Assembly (NCBI GenBank): GCA_046349315.1 | Contig: JAXMCQ010000007.1 | Span: forward strand, 124,001-188,000 | DNA length: 64,000 bases | Reading direction: 5' to 3' | Source: JAEUMG01 sp046349315 | GTDB lineage: Bacteria > Pseudomonadota > Alphaproteobacteria > Rhizobiales > Aestuariivirgaceae | Shown here: in pieces, positions 35,684-45,198 of the stretch | How the letters are laid out: each line of letters begins with the position of its first letter | How positions within the stretch are numbered: position 1 is the stretch's first letter | Translations under genes and position numbers: made by a program | The notes under the pieces: generated by a model | Seen by the model: only the letters and a program-made list of their open reading frames with translations | What the model was told of the DNA's origin: nothing | Databases searched by the model: none

Positions 35684-36895
35684 TCAGTCGTTGGCCATGA
35701 CCTTCACGCCGAGCGAGGTGATTGCCGCTCCCGGATCCGCAGGATTCATCGACATGAGCTGCTGTACCGCGATGGGCTGCGGCGGCTGCATCGAGAGTGT
35801 GATCGATTTAGGTTCCTTCAGGAAGTTCGTCACCGCGCTCACCACGCTGTCGGTGAACGGCTGGTTCTTAAGCTGCGCCAAGGTGATCTGAAGCATCGCG
35901 CCAGCGCTTGCGACGAACCCTGTTTCATCCATATTCTGCTGCTTCGCGAGAATCGGCAGCAGGCGCTTAGTCAATGAGCCGTCCTCGAAGCGGAACTGCA
36001 ATTTGCTGACCGTGACGCCCATGAGCTGCGGCATCAGCTTGTTGAAATCCGGTTCCTTCTTGGCCCCCGGATTGGCGAATTCCGCATAGACGGCAATTGG
36101 CACATTTGCGGCCGCGAAAGTCGTTCTAAGCGTGCCGGCATCGCGACCCTCGAGATAGATATCGGCATCGAAGCCCAAGGTATCGCCCGTGACGGCCAAG
36201 TTGCCCGTGCCGCCGGCGTTGAACGAGAGATCATTGTAGCCAAGCTTTTTCAACTCGCCGGTCGGATCGATCGAAGCGATCGCCTGGGCGGGGATCATGA
36301 TGTTCGAAATTTTCACATCAAACTTGCCAGCCCCCGTCGCCGGATCGCCGTCCCAGGTCGAATCATAGCCATCGACGGTGAATGTCTGACCGGAGGCTTC
36401 GACAGTGATTTTGCCGGAATTCATATGGCGCGCCACGTTCATCGAGGCGCGCATTATTTCCTTCGGCGTCGGCGAAGGTCCGAGCGTCGTAACATACCAG
36501 CCGTCGACCGAGCTTTCCGGCATCTTCACGGTGAAGGTCGTGCCGTCCGGCGCTGAGAAAGTGACGACCAGATTGTCGTATTTGGTCGAGGCGATCTCGA
36601 ATATGCCGCCACCCTGGTCGGCGACGCCGGCGAGCTGCATCTTGCCGATATCGATGGTGAGCGTGCCGGGTTGGCTCGGATCTTGCGATGCTATCTTTGC
36701 GGTCAGGCCATCGATCGTGATGTTTCCGGCACCATCCGTGTCCAGTTTTTGGAATGTCGGTTTGGCTTGGAACTGCTGCTCCCAGGTACGGAAAATCGCC
36801 TGGACGACAGGCGGTTCATCCGCTGCTTCGGCGAAGGTCGCAAAACTGAAAACTGCCAGGAACGAGAAGGCCGCGGCCGTCTGTCTGAAGTGCAT
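35684..36895 (-). CDS. exported protein of unknown function
   Basis: A 403-residue protein with a signal peptide (residues 1-24, ending in FATFAEA). The mature part is rich in beta strands and Gly/Thr (GNITIDGLTAKIASQ, LTIDIGKMQLAGVADQGG), resembling the DUF945/AsmA-like style of repeated strands. It is probably periplasmic. No catalytic motif is seen and no family is confidently recognised. Convergent with aspS; divergent from the L,D-transpeptidase gene, 193 bp apart. Confidence 0.75.
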   Translation of the reverse strand: MHFRQTAAAFSFLAVFSFATFAEAADEPPVVQAIFRTWEQQFQAKPTFQKLDTDGAGNITIDGLTAKIASQDPSQPGTLTIDIGKMQLAGVADQGGGIFEIASTKYDNLVVTFSAPDGTTFTVKMPESSVDGWYVTTLGPSPTPKEIMRASMNVARHMNSGKITVEASGQTFTVDGYDSTWDGDPATGAGKFDVKISNIMIPAQAIASIDPTGELKKLGYNDLSFNAGGTGNLAVTGDTLGFDADIYLEGRDAGTLRTTFAAANVPIAVYAEFANPGAKKEPDFNKLMPQLMGVTVSKLQFRFEDGSLTKRLLPILAKQQNMDETGFVASAGAMLQITLAQLKNQPFTDSVVSAVTNFLKEPKSITLSMQPPQPIAVQQLMSMNPADPGAAITSLGVKVMAND

Positions 36896-37088
36896 TATAC
36901 ATCCTCATTGCTTGCCCGGATGGGCGGACATTACGTATTGGATAATCGAGTGAACTCCGTGTTTTAGCCTGACCCGCCCGCCACTGGAAGTGACGGAATT
37001 GTGTCATGCCAAACCGTTGCCGAGGCCCAACCCCGCCGCTATGGTCCGCCGCGAGAGATTCCGGGGCAGGTTCGGGGAACAGGGACAC

Positions 37089-37910
37089 ATGCAGAAGAGA
37101 TTGACCGTCGCAGCTCTAATTCTGATGACATTTGGCACCATTCTGGGGGTCGAAATTATGACGGCCCCCACTGCGAAAGCCAATTTCTCATCTGCATATG
37201 ATGAACCTTTGCCGAAGAAGCCCAAGAAGCCTGTTAAGAAACAGGTGAAAAAGCCGGCTCCACAGACGCCCCAAACTGTCCAGGCCAAGAAGAAGCAATA
37301 CCAACTGCAACAAAGGCAGGCGGCGCAATCAAACGCCCGGACTCGCTACAGCCAGGCTGGGTGCAGCAACTTCTTCAACTGCATGTTCCAAAAAAAGCCC
37401 CGGTATCAACGGCGCGTCGCCATTGTATCAGGGGGTACTGGAGGCGGTCTCGACCGCCAGACGCGTATGACGGTGCCATGGAACGAAACGAAATTCTCAC
37501 CCGGCACTATCATTGTCAGGACGCCGGAGCGGGCGCTCTATTACGTGCTGCCTGACGGCAAGGCGCTGCGCTACGACGTCGGGGTCGGCAAGGAAGGCTT
37601 TCAGTGGAGCGGAAATTCCAAGATCGTGATGAAGAAGGAATGGCCATCATGGCGCCCGCCGCAGCAAATGATCGCGCGCGAGGCGGCCAAGGGACATATC
37701 ATCCCCGAATTCATGGAGGGCGGCCCTGACAATCCGCTCGGTGCACGCGCGATGTATATTGGCGGCACCATGTTCCGCATTCATGGAACCAACAATGCGG
37801 CCTCGATTGGCGGGGCTGTGTCATCCGGCTGCATCCGTATGATGAACACTGACGTGATGGATCTTTATGATCGTGTGAAGGTCGGCTCCCGCGTCTATGT
37901 CTATCAATAG
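37089..37910 (+). CDS. L,D-transpeptidase (YkuD family)
   Basis: A 273-residue exported enzyme. A signal sequence (residues 1-30) is followed by a Lys/Pro-rich linker (KKPKKPVKKQVKKPAPQ) and Gln-rich stretch, then the catalytic YkuD domain (about 135-273). The motif is HGTNNAASIGGAVSSGCIRM with catalytic His232 and Cys248. It cross-links peptidoglycan 3-3 or attaches proteins. The basic linker could hold it near the wall or membrane. Start ATG 37089 has CAGGG upstream and the signal peptide begins there. Confidence 0.92.
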   Translation: MQKRLTVAALILMTFGTILGVEIMTAPTAKANFSSAYDEPLPKKPKKPVKKQVKKPAPQTPQTVQAKKKQYQLQQRQAAQSNARTRYSQAGCSNFFNCMFQKKPRYQRRVAIVSGGTGGGLDRQTRMTVPWNETKFSPGTIIVRTPERALYYVLPDGKALRYDVGVGKEGFQWSGNSKIVMKKEWPSWRPPQQMIAREAAKGHIIPEFMEGGPDNPLGARAMYIGGTMFRIHGTNNAASIGGAVSSGCIRMMNTDVMDLYDRVKVGSRVYVYQ

Positions 37911-37965
37911 CACCGGCGGGGCGCGTTCGCCGGAGGCTGGCGCGCCCGCTTAGGGGTCTTCCACA

Positions 37966-38670
37966 GTGGACTGGGCGGCGCCGATTGATGCTTACTGCGA
38001 GCGGCTGGCTCCAGGGCTCTTCGCCGAGCCGCTGAACGCCGTTAGCAATTTGGCTTTCTTGATTGCGGCCGCCTATGGGTTGGTGCTCGCCCGGCGCGAG
38101 CGTAGCGATTGGGCGGTGTGGGCACTCGCCTGGCTCGTTGCGATCATTGGTGTCGGCAGCCTCCTGTTCCACACATTCGCCAATCGTTGGTCGATGCTGG
38201 CCGACGTCATCCCGATCACGGTCTTTATCTACGCTTATTTTGCCTTTGCGCTTCGCCGCTTCGTCGGCTTGCCATGGTTCCCGACGCTGCTGCTCCTGGG
38301 AGCGTTGCTCGCAGCTAACGTGGGATTGGCAGCTCTAACGCCGCCGGATTTGTTGAATGGTTCAATTGGCTATCTGCCAGCCTTGGTCGCGGCGCTCGCG
38401 ATGGCCTTGGTGCTAGGGTCCCGGAATCATGAGGCTGCATTCCATTTGACCACAGCGGCGATCATTCTTGCGTTTTCTTTGGCATTTCGCACCGCCGACC
38501 GCGTCGTGTGCCAAGCGGTTCCAATCGGTACGCATTTCGTCTGGCATATTTTGAATGCGCTGGTGCTGGGTCTTTATCTTGAAGCGGCTGCCCGGTTTGG
38601 TGCACGCAAGACCCATAAAAGAACTGACCCCGGCGGACAAGCCAGCCGGGGTTCAGTCCTGAAGCCTTAA
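37966..38670 (+). CDS. ceramidase-like (CREST family) membrane protein
   Basis: A 234-residue protein from a GTG start with about seven membrane helices. It fits the alkaline ceramidase/CREST pattern: EPLNAVSNLAFLIAAAYG, GVGSLLFHTFANRWSMLADVIPI with the conserved Ser/His/Asp cluster, and THFVWHILNALVLGLYLE with late histidines. CREST proteins are zinc-dependent membrane hydrolases. The substrate in bacteria is not known. Ends 11 bp before the convergent H1-like gene. Confidence 0.85.
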   Translation: MDWAAPIDAYCERLAPGLFAEPLNAVSNLAFLIAAAYGLVLARRERSDWAVWALAWLVAIIGVGSLLFHTFANRWSMLADVIPITVFIYAYFAFALRRFVGLPWFPTLLLLGALLAANVGLAALTPPDLLNGSIGYLPALVAALAMALVLGSRNHEAAFHLTTAAIILAFSLAFRTADRVVCQAVPIGTHFVWHILNALVLGLYLEAAARFGARKTHKRTDPGGQASRGSVLKP

Positions 38671-38681
38671 GTCGGAGAAGG

Positions 38682-38759
38682 TTACTTCTTCTTCGCCTTC
38701 TTAGCGGTCTTCTTAGCCGCTTTCTTCGTCGACTTCTTAGCAGCTTTCTTAGCAGCCAT
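38682..38759 (-). CDS. 25-residue Lys/Ala-rich histone H1-like microprotein
   Basis: A tiny gene with a strong AGGAG ribosome-binding site eight bases before ATG 38759. The product starts MAAKKAAKKSTKKAAKK and has 13 lysines and 8 alanines, with a KK pair recurring every four residues. There is no acidic residue at all. That composition and period match the C-terminal tails of histone H1-like and AlgP-type proteins, so nucleic-acid (or polyphosphate) binding is likely, by charge. Use of both AAG and AAA and of varied Ala codons argues against simple repeat expansion. It is convergent with the ceramidase-like gene. Confidence 0.75.
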   Translation of the reverse strand: MAAKKAAKKSTKKAAKKTAKKAKKK

Positions 38760-38773
38760 AATCTATCTCCTGG

Positions 38774-38905
38774 TTAGTTGAGAGCCCCACAACGCAGGTA
38801 AGCCTCACTTTGCCGGCCGGCGCCGTCGTAAAACGTAACTTGCCTAGCCGTCATCGAAACGACTTGTGTACCCGTTTGTGTGATTCGGCAATATGCCGTC
38901 AACAT
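38774..38905 (-). CDS. possible 43-residue protein upstream of the H1-like gene
   Basis: A short frame from ATG 38905 (MLTAYCRITQTGTQVVSM..) ending 14 bp before the H1-like start; an earlier ATG at 38965 would overlap a candidate -10. TTGTCA followed 17-18 bp later by TGATAA lies upstream on this strand. The ribosome-binding site is weak and no family is known. It may simply be the leader of the H1-like gene. Confidence 0.3.
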   Translation of the reverse strand: MLTAYCRITQTGTQVVSMTARQVTFYDGAGRQSEAYLRCGALN

Positions 38906-38965
38906 CTTGTATGTAGCCTCACGGCGGCTAACGAACCGTAAACGGGTTTGTGGGCGACTTATCAT

Positions 38966-39127
38966 CAGAACACTGATAAATTTGACAAAATTCGCTGCGA
39001 GCCCATTTGAATCGCGATGAATCCCGTATGATCAGTCTACGGATCATGCCGGATTCAGAGGGTATTTTGGCACTCCATGGGACAAATCGGCAAGCGTTGC
39101 GAGTCCGACACATATCCACTGAAATCG
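38966..39127. other. gap without a recognisable gene
   Basis: Between the putative promoter of the small minus-strand genes and the nrdJ terminator I see no supported gene, repeat or RNA. Plus-strand frames here are continuations of shadow frames of nrdJ. Confidence 0.4.
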
Positions 39128-39154
39128 AAAAAAGCCGGCGCGAGCGCCGGCTTT
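39128..39154 (-). terminator. intrinsic terminator of nrdJ
   Basis: On the minus strand AAAGCCGGCGC pairs with GCGCCGGCTTT (39154-39131) and is followed by a T-run. It lies about 50 bp after the nrdJ stop. A textbook intrinsic terminator. Confidence 0.88.
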
Positions 39155-39202
39155 CCAGTCATGCGGCGGAGAATCCCGCGCCGCCTAGAGGCCATTCTCG
39201 GC

Positions 39203-42200
39203 CTACGAACAACCGCTCGTCGAGCCGCAGGTGTCGCATTTCAGGCAAGTCCCGTTCCTCACCATCGTGAAGTTTCCGCATTCGGAACAGCTTTCGCCTT
39301 CGTATCCTTTCATCCGGGCCTCGGCACGCCGATCGAGCGCAGGAGAATGGCTGTGAGCATGCTGTTCATGACGCGCATGCACATGGACTTCGCTGATCGC
39401 CAGCGCCGAGGTGCCATAACTTTCCGCGGCCCGCATCTGCAGAGCGTGTGCTGGAGATGTTGGGACCGATGTCCCGTGCATGACCACGACATTCGACAGT
39501 TTCTGGCTGCGAACGAAGCCGGTCGACATCAGGCGCGAAGCCGGTACCGGAGCAGGAGTTTTTGGCGCTTCATCGTCGCCGACGCCCTTGCCCAACGCAT
39601 CGAAGCCGATATCGGACGGCTCGACATGGGCGAGGTCGTTGCGGCCGAGATAGGACACAGCGAGTTCGCGAAAGACGTAATCGAGAATGGAGGTCGCATT
39701 CTTGATCGAGTCATTGCCCTGGACCATGCCTGCCGGCTCGAAGCGGGTGAAGGTGAAGGCTTCCACGAATTCCTCGAGCGGCACGCCGTACTGCAGGCCG
39801 ACGGACACCGCGATGGCGAAATTGTTCATCATCGCGCGCAGCGCAGCACCTTCCTTGTGCATGTCTATGAAGATTTCGCCCAAACGGCCGTCTTCATATT
39901 CGCCGGTATGGAGATAGACCTTGTGGCCACCAACAATTGCCTTTTGGATGTAGCCCTTGCGGCGTTCCGGCAGCCTTTCGCGCTCACGATCGCGAACCAC
40001 CACCTCGACAATCTTTTCGACGATCTTCTCGACGCGCTGGACCTGCGGCCGAGCCATGAGCGCGTCGACTGCGTCCAGATCGTCGGCTTCATCCTCGGAG
40101 ATGAGCTGCGCTGACAAGGGCTGCGACAGCTTCGATCCGTCGCGATAAAGGGCGTTGGCCTTCAAGGCGAGCTTCCATGAGAGCATATAGGCCGCCGTGC
40201 AGTCCTCGACGGTTGCCTCGTTCGGCATGTTGATCGTCTTGGAGATTGCGCCTGAGATGAAGGGCTGGCTTGCCGCCATCATACGGATATGGCTGTCGAC
40301 GGAGAGAAAGCGCTTGCCGAGCCGACCACATGGATTGGCGCAGTCAAAAACGGGCAAGTGCTCGCTTCGAAGCCCCGGCGCCCCTTCAAGCGTCATTGCC
40401 CCGCAAACATGAACATTGGCCCGCTCGACATCAGCCTTGGAGAACCCAAGCGCCGCCAACATGTCGAAACCGAGATCCACCAGGTCGGCATCGCTGAGCT
40501 TAAGCACATTCCGGCAGAAGTCCTCGCCAAGTGTCCACTTGTTGAAGACGAACTTGATGTCGAAGGCAGAAGCGAGCGATTGCTCGACCTTGGCGATCTC
40601 CGCATCCCCGAAGCCCTTGGCACGCAATTGCGCGTGGTTGAGGGCTGGAGCGTCGGCCAGCGTACCATGCCCGACCGCATAGCCGATGATCGCCTCGATT
40701 TGGTCCGGGTCGTAGCCGAGCGTGCGCAAGGCTTCCGGAACAGCCTGGTTGATGATCTTGAAATACCCGCCGCCGGCGAGCTTCTTGAACTTGACCAGCG
40801 CGAAGTCGGGCTCGATGCCGGTCGTATCGCAATCCATGACGAGACCAATCGTGCCAGTCGGCGCGATGACCGTTGATTGGGCATTGCGATAGCCGTGCTT
40901 TTCGCCGAGCGAGAGTGCCTTGTCCCAGGCCTGCCTTGCATGGATGATAAGCGCTGCATCCGGGCAGCCAGCATCATCGAGCGGGACAGGCGCAGTTCTG
41001 ATATCCTCATACCCGACCGCCGCGCCATAGGCAGCACGCCGATGGTTGCGGATGACGCGCAACATGTGTTCCCGGTTTTTTGCATAGCCCGGGAAAGGCC
41101 CAAGCGCCTCCGCCATCTCGGCAGATGTCGCGTAGCTGATCCCTGTCATGATCGCCGAAATTGCACCGCAGATCGCGCGGCCCTCATGGCTGTCATAGGG
41201 AATGCCGGCCGTCATCAAGAGGCCGCCGATATTGGCGAAACCCAGTCCCAGTGTACGGAAATCGTAGGAGAGCTTGGCAATCTCCTTGGACGGGAACTGC
41301 GCCATGAGCACCGAGATCTCGAGCACCAGCGTCCAAAGGCGGACGGCGTGCTCAAAGGATTCCACATCGAACCGGCCGGTTGCGGAATCGCGGAACTGCA
41401 GAAGGTTCAGCGAGGCGAGATTGCACGCAGTGTCGTCGAGAAACATGTATTCGGAGCATGGATTCGACGCGCGGATCTCGCCTGAGGCCGGGCACGTATG
41501 CCAATCATTGATCGTCGTGTGGAACTGGATGCCGGGATCGGCCGATGCCCAGGCCGCATAGCCCACCTTGTCCCACAAGGCCCGCGCCTTGACTGTCTTG
41601 ACGGTCTTGTTCGACAAGCGGGCCGTCAGGCTCCAATCGCCATTGAGTTCGACCGACTTCAGGAAATCGTCGGTGACGCGCACCGAATTGTTGGAATTCT
41701 GACCCGAAACGGTCCGATACGCCTCGCCATCCCAGTCGGTGTCATAGGCATCAAACACCATCTCGGTGTAACCCTGCCGGGCGAACTGGATCACGCGTTT
41801 GATGTAGTTGTCAGGCACCATATTACGGCGCGCGTCTTTGACGGCTCGCTTGAGGGCAGGGTTCTTCTCGATTTCGAAGCAATCGCCATTGGGGCCTTCG
41901 CAATTGACGCAGGCCTTCATAATGGCGGTGAGATGCCGGCGGACGACCTTCGAGCCGGTCACAAGAGCGGCGACCTTCTGTTCTTCCTTCACCTTCCAGT
42001 CGATGTAATCCTCAACATCCGGGTGATCGATATCGACCACCACCATTTTCGCAGCGCGCCGCGTGGTACCGCCAGACTTGATGGCGCCGGCTGCGCGATC
42101 GCCGATCTTCAGGAAGCTCATCAGGCCGGATGACTTGCCACCGCCTGAAAGCCTCTCGTTCTCGCCGCGCAGGCGCGAAAAATTTGTCCCGGTGCCGGAG

Positions 42201-42883
42201 CCGTATTTGAAGAGGCGCGCCTCGCGGACCCAAAGGTCCATGATGCCGCCGTCATTAACGAGATCATCCTCGATCGACTGGATGAAACAGGCATGAGGCT
42301 GCGGATGCTCGTAAGCCGACTTCGACTTGACGAGTTTCCCCGTTTCGAAATCTACATAGTAGTGTCCCTGGCCAGGCCCATCGATGCCATAGGCCCAGTG
42401 CAAACCGGTGTTGAACCATTGCGGGGAGTTGGGAGCGCATTTCTGCGTGGCAAGCATGAAGCAAAGCTCGTCGTAGAAGGCTCTGGCGTCATTTTCGGTG
42501 TCGAAATAACCGCCCTTCCAGCCCCAGTAGGTCCAGGTACCTGCGAGCCGGTCAAATACTTGCTTCGAGTTCCTTTCGCCGGAATAACGTTGCGCCTCGG
42601 GAATGGCAGCCAGGGCTTCGTCATCGCCCGCAGAGCGCCAAAGCCACGACGGCACGGTTTCTTCCTCAACGCGCTTGAGGGCGGTCGGCACGCCCGCTTT
42701 GCGGAAATATTTCTGAGCCAGGATGTCGCAGGCGACCTGGCTCCAGCTTGCAGGCACCTCAATGTTTTCAAGCCGAAAGACGACCGAGCCATCCGGATTC
42801 CGGATTTCGCTGATCCCGAGCCGGAATTCGATCGCGTGATACGGGTCCTGACCTTCTTTTGTGTACCGACGTTCAATGCGCAT
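39203..42883 (-). CDS. nrdJ: vitamin B12-dependent (class II) ribonucleotide reductase
   Basis: A 1226-residue enzyme that makes deoxyribonucleotides using adenosylcobalamin, with or without oxygen. The active-site loop N474-P-C476-S-E478 holds the radical cysteine and its partners. LAPTGTIGLVMDCDTTGIEPD and the substrate-binding AWASADPGIQFHTTINDWHTCP are family blocks. The long form carries a C-terminal zinc ribbon (CSECGNFTMVRNGTCLKCDTCG) with redox cysteines. Start ATG 42883 is chosen since the enzyme's usual N terminus (MRIERRYTKEG) begins there with GAAGGGAA upstream. An NrdR-type operator lies upstream and an intrinsic terminator downstream. Confidence 0.97.
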   Translation of the reverse strand: MRIERRYTKEGQDPYHAIEFRLGISEIRNPDGSVVFRLENIEVPASWSQVACDILAQKYFRKAGVPTALKRVEEETVPSWLWRSAGDDEALAAIPEAQRYSGERNSKQVFDRLAGTWTYWGWKGGYFDTENDARAFYDELCFMLATQKCAPNSPQWFNTGLHWAYGIDGPGQGHYYVDFETGKLVKSKSAYEHPQPHACFIQSIEDDLVNDGGIMDLWVREARLFKYGSGTGTNFSRLRGENERLSGGGKSSGLMSFLKIGDRAAGAIKSGGTTRRAAKMVVVDIDHPDVEDYIDWKVKEEQKVAALVTGSKVVRRHLTAIMKACVNCEGPNGDCFEIEKNPALKRAVKDARRNMVPDNYIKRVIQFARQGYTEMVFDAYDTDWDGEAYRTVSGQNSNNSVRVTDDFLKSVELNGDWSLTARLSNKTVKTVKARALWDKVGYAAWASADPGIQFHTTINDWHTCPASGEIRASNPCSEYMFLDDTACNLASLNLLQFRDSATGRFDVESFEHAVRLWTLVLEISVLMAQFPSKEIAKLSYDFRTLGLGFANIGGLLMTAGIPYDSHEGRAICGAISAIMTGISYATSAEMAEALGPFPGYAKNREHMLRVIRNHRRAAYGAAVGYEDIRTAPVPLDDAGCPDAALIIHARQAWDKALSLGEKHGYRNAQSTVIAPTGTIGLVMDCDTTGIEPDFALVKFKKLAGGGYFKIINQAVPEALRTLGYDPDQIEAIIGYAVGHGTLADAPALNHAQLRAKGFGDAEIAKVEQSLASAFDIKFVFNKWTLGEDFCRNVLKLSDADLVDLGFDMLAALGFSKADVERANVHVCGAMTLEGAPGLRSEHLPVFDCANPCGRLGKRFLSVDSHIRMMAASQPFISGAISKTINMPNEATVEDCTAAYMLSWKLALKANALYRDGSKLSQPLSAQLISEDEADDLDAVDALMARPQVQRVEKIVEKIVEVVVRDRERERLPERRKGYIQKAIVGGHKVYLHTGEYEDGRLGEIFIDMHKEGAALRAMMNNFAIAVSVGLQYGVPLEEFVEAFTFTRFEPAGMVQGNDSIKNATSILDYVFRELAVSYLGRNDLAHVEPSDIGFDALGKGVGDDEAPKTPAPVPASRLMSTGFVRSQKLSNVVVMHGTSVPTSPAHALQMRAAESYGTSALAISEVHVHARHEQHAHSHSPALDRRAEARMKGYEGESCSECGNFTMVRNGTCLKCDTCGSTSGCS

Positions 42884-43095
42884 TTTTCTTTGTTCCCTTC
42901 TTATCCCGCGCTGCCCGCGCGGCTTGACCCCGATGCACGCGACAAAACTCTCCCCGCGATGGCTTGGATCGGGACGCAAGACCACGTCCGAAAGACCCAA
43001 ATCCCCCGGTCAACTCTCTACAGATCGATTTGAAATTCACTAACAAACAGCAGGGATTCTGCCTGCCGGCTCTAGCCCCCAGCCCTTAGACTCAA

Positions 43096-43164
43096 ACTAC
43101 ACCCAGCCAGTAAACGCAGTCAACACCTAGTGTGTTAATAAACCCTTACCACAATATCTTGTGT
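43096..43164 (-). promoter_or_regulatory. nrdJ promoter with NrdR-type box
   Basis: Read on the minus strand, TTGACT (43123-43118) and TGTAGT (43101-43096) are 16 bp apart. Upstream, CCACAATATCTTGTGT (43149-43164) matches the NrdR box pattern acaCwAtATaTwGtgt closely. A second, weaker dyad AACAC-N5-GTGTT (43122-43136) overlaps the -35 about 27 bp away. NrdR normally binds a pair of boxes to repress reductase genes. The remaining leader from 42884 to 43095 and the stretch 43165-43234 show nothing else. Confidence 0.75.
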
Positions 43165-43234
43165 CCAAGCGGTGGTCGCGACTAAATAACGAAACTGCGG
43201 CCAAGGGTAGTTTCGGCCGATTCTTGGGCGCCGC

Positions 43235-44764
43235 TCAAGGGGATTTTCGGGGCGAAAGCAGGAGTGCTGCAATCGCCGCAAAGGTGATGATCGCGAGCAA
43301 CATCCAGGCATCATTTGCTGCTAGCGTGAGGGCGCCGACCTCGATATCGCCCATGATTGTCATCAAGCCGACGGGGTCTTCGAAATTGGTGTCCTCGATC
43401 GAAATTCCTGTGATGCGAGCGGCCTCTTGATCGCCTGCCTTCAGTCGATCCAGCAGCGATTCCGCATAATCTGGTGTGCGCGTGAACAGCACGGTGTCGA
43501 CCAGCGCTATGCCGATTGCGCCGCCCAGATTGCGCATGAGATTGAAGAGGCTCGACCCGTCATTCACCCTTGATGTTGGCAGGTGCCCGAGTGCCAGGCG
43601 TGTTGGCGCTAGCAAGCACAATGTTACACCGACGCCGCGAACTACCTGAGGCCAGAACATCTGATCATAATCGGTATCGATCGTTGATCGCGATGACATC
43701 CACAGACCGATGGCGAAGATCGCAAAAGCGAACCCTGCCAACCATCGCTCGTCAGTTCGCTTCTCGAGCTGCACGGCCAATGGCGCGCTGATCATCTGGG
43801 TGACACCCGTCACCAACATGATGATGCCGATCGCCAGGGGCCCGTGGCCGCGCACGAAAGCGAGAAAAACCGGGAGCAAATAGACTGAACCGAATAGGCC
43901 CGCCCCCAGTACAAAACTCATGATGCAGCCGGTCAGAAATGTACGGTCACTGAAAAGCCGAAGCTCGACGATCGGATGCTCGTTTCTTAAGCCACGCACA
44001 ATGAAGAACGCCGCCAAGGCGACGAATAGGGCGAGGCAGGGCAAAACGTATATGGAATCCCAACCTTCTTTCGGCGCGTTCTTGAGTCCGATCTGAAAGG
44101 CTGCGAGGCCGGCCGCGAGCGCGAGCAGGGAAGACCAGTCGAGATGCCGCAACTCCCTGAGCGCCGTCGCCGCCCGCGGAAGACACACAAGTCCGACGAT
44201 CAGCGCCGCAATTCCGGGAATGACGTTGATCAGAAACAACCAGTGCCAGGAAAGATTCTCGGTAATCCAGCCACCGGCGAGGGGACCAAGTGTTGGTGCG
44301 AGCACCGCGAGCATGCCGCCGGTTGTCGTTGCTACGGCCTCTTGCGATTTCGGAAAGAGCAGGAACACCGCGGCGAACACCAAGGGTATCAGGATGCCGC
44401 CAGCAAAGCCCTGGACACTCCGAGCGATGATCATCGATGTGAAATCGAAGCTCATTGCGCAGGCGATCGATGCAACCGTGAACAGGATGGTAGCGCCGGC
44501 GAACAAAAGCCTCATCGAAAAGACGCGCGTGAGCAGCGCTGTCAGTGGGATCGCGATAATCTCGGCAATGAGGTAGGACGTCTGCACCCAGCTCATGCGG
44601 TCGGCGCCGATATCGAGCGCAGCCTGGATGATCGAAAGCGACGTTACGACGACCTGGACATCCAGAATCGCCATGAACATGCCGAGACAGAGGGCGCCGA
44701 ATCCGGCCCATGTCGCAAAGCCGGCATTGCCCGGCTGAGTCGCTTCTATTGTTTCCCCCCGCAT
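43235..44764 (-). CDS. EmrB/QacA-type drug exporter (DHA2 family MFS)
   Basis: A 509-residue protein with about 14 hydrophobic segments. Motif C region GGMLAVLAPTLGPLAGGWITENLSWHWLFLINVIPG and the start FMAILDVQVVVTSLSIIQAALD are typical of DHA2 exporters. It probably uses the proton gradient to expel drugs or metabolites. No EmrA-like membrane fusion gene or regulator is adjacent. Start ATG 44764 precedes the hydrophobic part by about 20 residues. Confidence 0.9.
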   Translation of the reverse strand: MRGETIEATQPGNAGFATWAGFGALCLGMFMAILDVQVVVTSLSIIQAALDIGADRMSWVQTSYLIAEIIAIPLTALLTRVFSMRLLFAGATILFTVASIACAMSFDFTSMIIARSVQGFAGGILIPLVFAAVFLLFPKSQEAVATTTGGMLAVLAPTLGPLAGGWITENLSWHWLFLINVIPGIAALIVGLVCLPRAATALRELRHLDWSSLLALAAGLAAFQIGLKNAPKEGWDSIYVLPCLALFVALAAFFIVRGLRNEHPIVELRLFSDRTFLTGCIMSFVLGAGLFGSVYLLPVFLAFVRGHGPLAIGIIMLVTGVTQMISAPLAVQLEKRTDERWLAGFAFAIFAIGLWMSSRSTIDTDYDQMFWPQVVRGVGVTLCLLAPTRLALGHLPTSRVNDGSSLFNLMRNLGGAIGIALVDTVLFTRTPDYAESLLDRLKAGDQEAARITGISIEDTNFEDPVGLMTIMGDIEVGALTLAANDAWMLLAIITFAAIAALLLSPRKSP

Positions 44765-44866
44765 CGGGCCACTATGGCGGAGCAAAATGCGGGACGCCAA
44801 GGGGTTCTGACCGTTTGAGCCCAACCTTTAATGGAAGTGTTGCACGTAGTTGGCTAGAATTGCGCC

Positions 44867-45157
44867 ATGCTACGGTTTTTAACGAACAAACTGACGCTGA
44901 TTGCGGCGATTTACGTCGGGATCTCCACGTCCTCGTCGCAGGCGATGAACTGGGAAGGACATGACGATTGGATGGCAGACCTGCCCGCGGCGCTGGTCTT
45001 GCAAGCTGCGACGCCGGTGGCCTTGCCGCAGCGGTCGCTAAAGCTGTGCCGGTTGGACCCGTCGCGCGACCCTTATGACCAGATACCCCTCCCAACCGAC
45101 ATATGCCGTATGGGATCGCCCGTTAAAGACTATGAGCGCTCGGGTGCCCAACCCTAG
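44867..45157 (+). CDS. small exported protein of unknown function
   Basis: A 96-residue frame with a plausible signal peptide (MLRFLTNKLTLIAAIYVGISTSSSQA) and a short mature part with two cysteines (LKLCRLDPSRD, PTDICRMGSP). No family recognised and the ribosome-binding site is weak. It precedes the DedA fusion gene by 41 bp and could be co-transcribed with it. Confidence 0.5.
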   Translation: MLRFLTNKLTLIAAIYVGISTSSSQAMNWEGHDDWMADLPAALVLQAATPVALPQRSLKLCRLDPSRDPYDQIPLPTDICRMGSPVKDYERSGAQP

Positions 45158-45198
45158 CCTCAATTCGAACCTAACTCGCCGCCGGCAATTCGTGGCTC

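Noticed and set aside
39077..40114. 345-codon plus-strand frame antisense to nrdJ
   Set aside because: A shadow of the nrdJ zinc-ribbon and domain codons; high G+C third positions create long open antisense frames.
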